A DNA stretch of 64,000 bases, from contig NC_135356.1 of the NCBI RefSeq assembly GCF_051622035.1, positions 16,292,079 to 16,356,078 on the forward strand. The letters are read 5' to 3'. Every line of letters begins with the position of its first letter. Positions within the stretch are counted from its first letter, which is position 1. Positions 63,828-64,000 of this stretch are shown piece after piece. Under the pieces are notes generated by a model, which was not told the DNA's origin, made no database searches, and was given only the letters and a program-made list of their open reading frames with translations. The stretch is from Arctopsyche grandis. Its lineage: Eukaryota; Arthropoda; Insecta; Trichoptera; Hydropsychidae. The position numbers were made by a program, and so were the translations under genes.

Positions 63828-63986
63828 GAAACAGTCTTGACCTGAACATCATAGAGAAGTTATCAGGAAAAGGGTGAGAGCCCACAACCCGAAAACTTCG
63901 AAAGAACTTGAAGATATAATAATCGATTTTTGGGAGAACGAAATCACGTCAGTGGTATTAAAAAAATTATATGATTCCATGTTATA
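63828..63986 (+). pseudogene. Tc1-like transposase C-terminal remnant
   Basis: Reads LDLNIIEKL (family form SPDLNIIENLW), then after a frameshift KRVRAHNPKTSKELEDIII, DFWENEITSVVLKKLYDS and a stop. This is the last catalytic block and tail of Tc1-type transposases. The frame shift and missing upstream part make it a pseudogene. Confidence 0.75.
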
Positions 63987-64000
63987 AAAAATAAATGTGG

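Overview
This is an AT-rich eukaryotic window with introns and many transposons, and the gene content points to an insect. It carries a ZAD-type multi-zinc-finger gene (ZAD is an arthropod-expanded domain), a baboon-type activin receptor with insect-style alternative ectodomain exons, and Cdc42. The order cannot be fixed from the sequence alone. All assignments come from reading translations, motifs and splice sites by eye; no search was run.

Layout. 1-4,400 is a transposon patchwork: a Tc1-like remnant, foldback elements, and a hAT deletion derivative with a perfect 8-bp target duplication. A GC-rich block at 4,430-4,675 ends in a splice donor and probably is the noncoding first exon of Cdc42. 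The Cdc42 coding sequence (+) lies at 10,989-12,197 in four exons and gives exactly 191 residues. 13.9-15.3 kb holds a decayed Tigger/pogo transposase interrupted by a MITE with internal 33-bp repeats. From 31,446 down to 21,376 (-) runs a 17-exon ZAD zinc-finger gene whose exons join in frame into 922 codons with 15 fingers. Two extra candidate terminal exons lie downstream at 18.4 and 17.9 kb. 31.6-32.7 kb, just outside its promoter, holds long palindromic foldbacks and a Merlin-like element.

From 53,808 down to 39,406 (-) lies the 3' part of baboon, the type I activin/TGF-beta receptor. It has three alternative ectodomain exons, then the transmembrane/GS exon and five kinase exons. The signal peptide and first half of the ectodomain were not found and probably lie beyond the right edge. 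The introns hold a Helitron-like element with a GC-rich minisatellite, several TTAA-flanked piggyBac-like MITEs, LINE tails and AT microsatellites. 55.1-62.6 kb is a nest: a hAT transposase pseudogene cut by a full-length LINE with two open ORFs and by a TTAA MITE. A Tc1-like transposase end closes the window.

Biologically, the three host genes belong to different systems: a Rho GTPase switch for cytoskeleton and polarity, a probable DNA-binding regulator, and a Smad2/3-type receptor kinase. Nothing suggests they act as a unit. The most informative feature is the baboon exon cluster. Three exons (140, 146 and 149 nt, all 2 mod 3) encode the same cysteine-box segment, and only single inclusion keeps the kinase in frame, so one locus can make three receptors with different ligand-binding faces.
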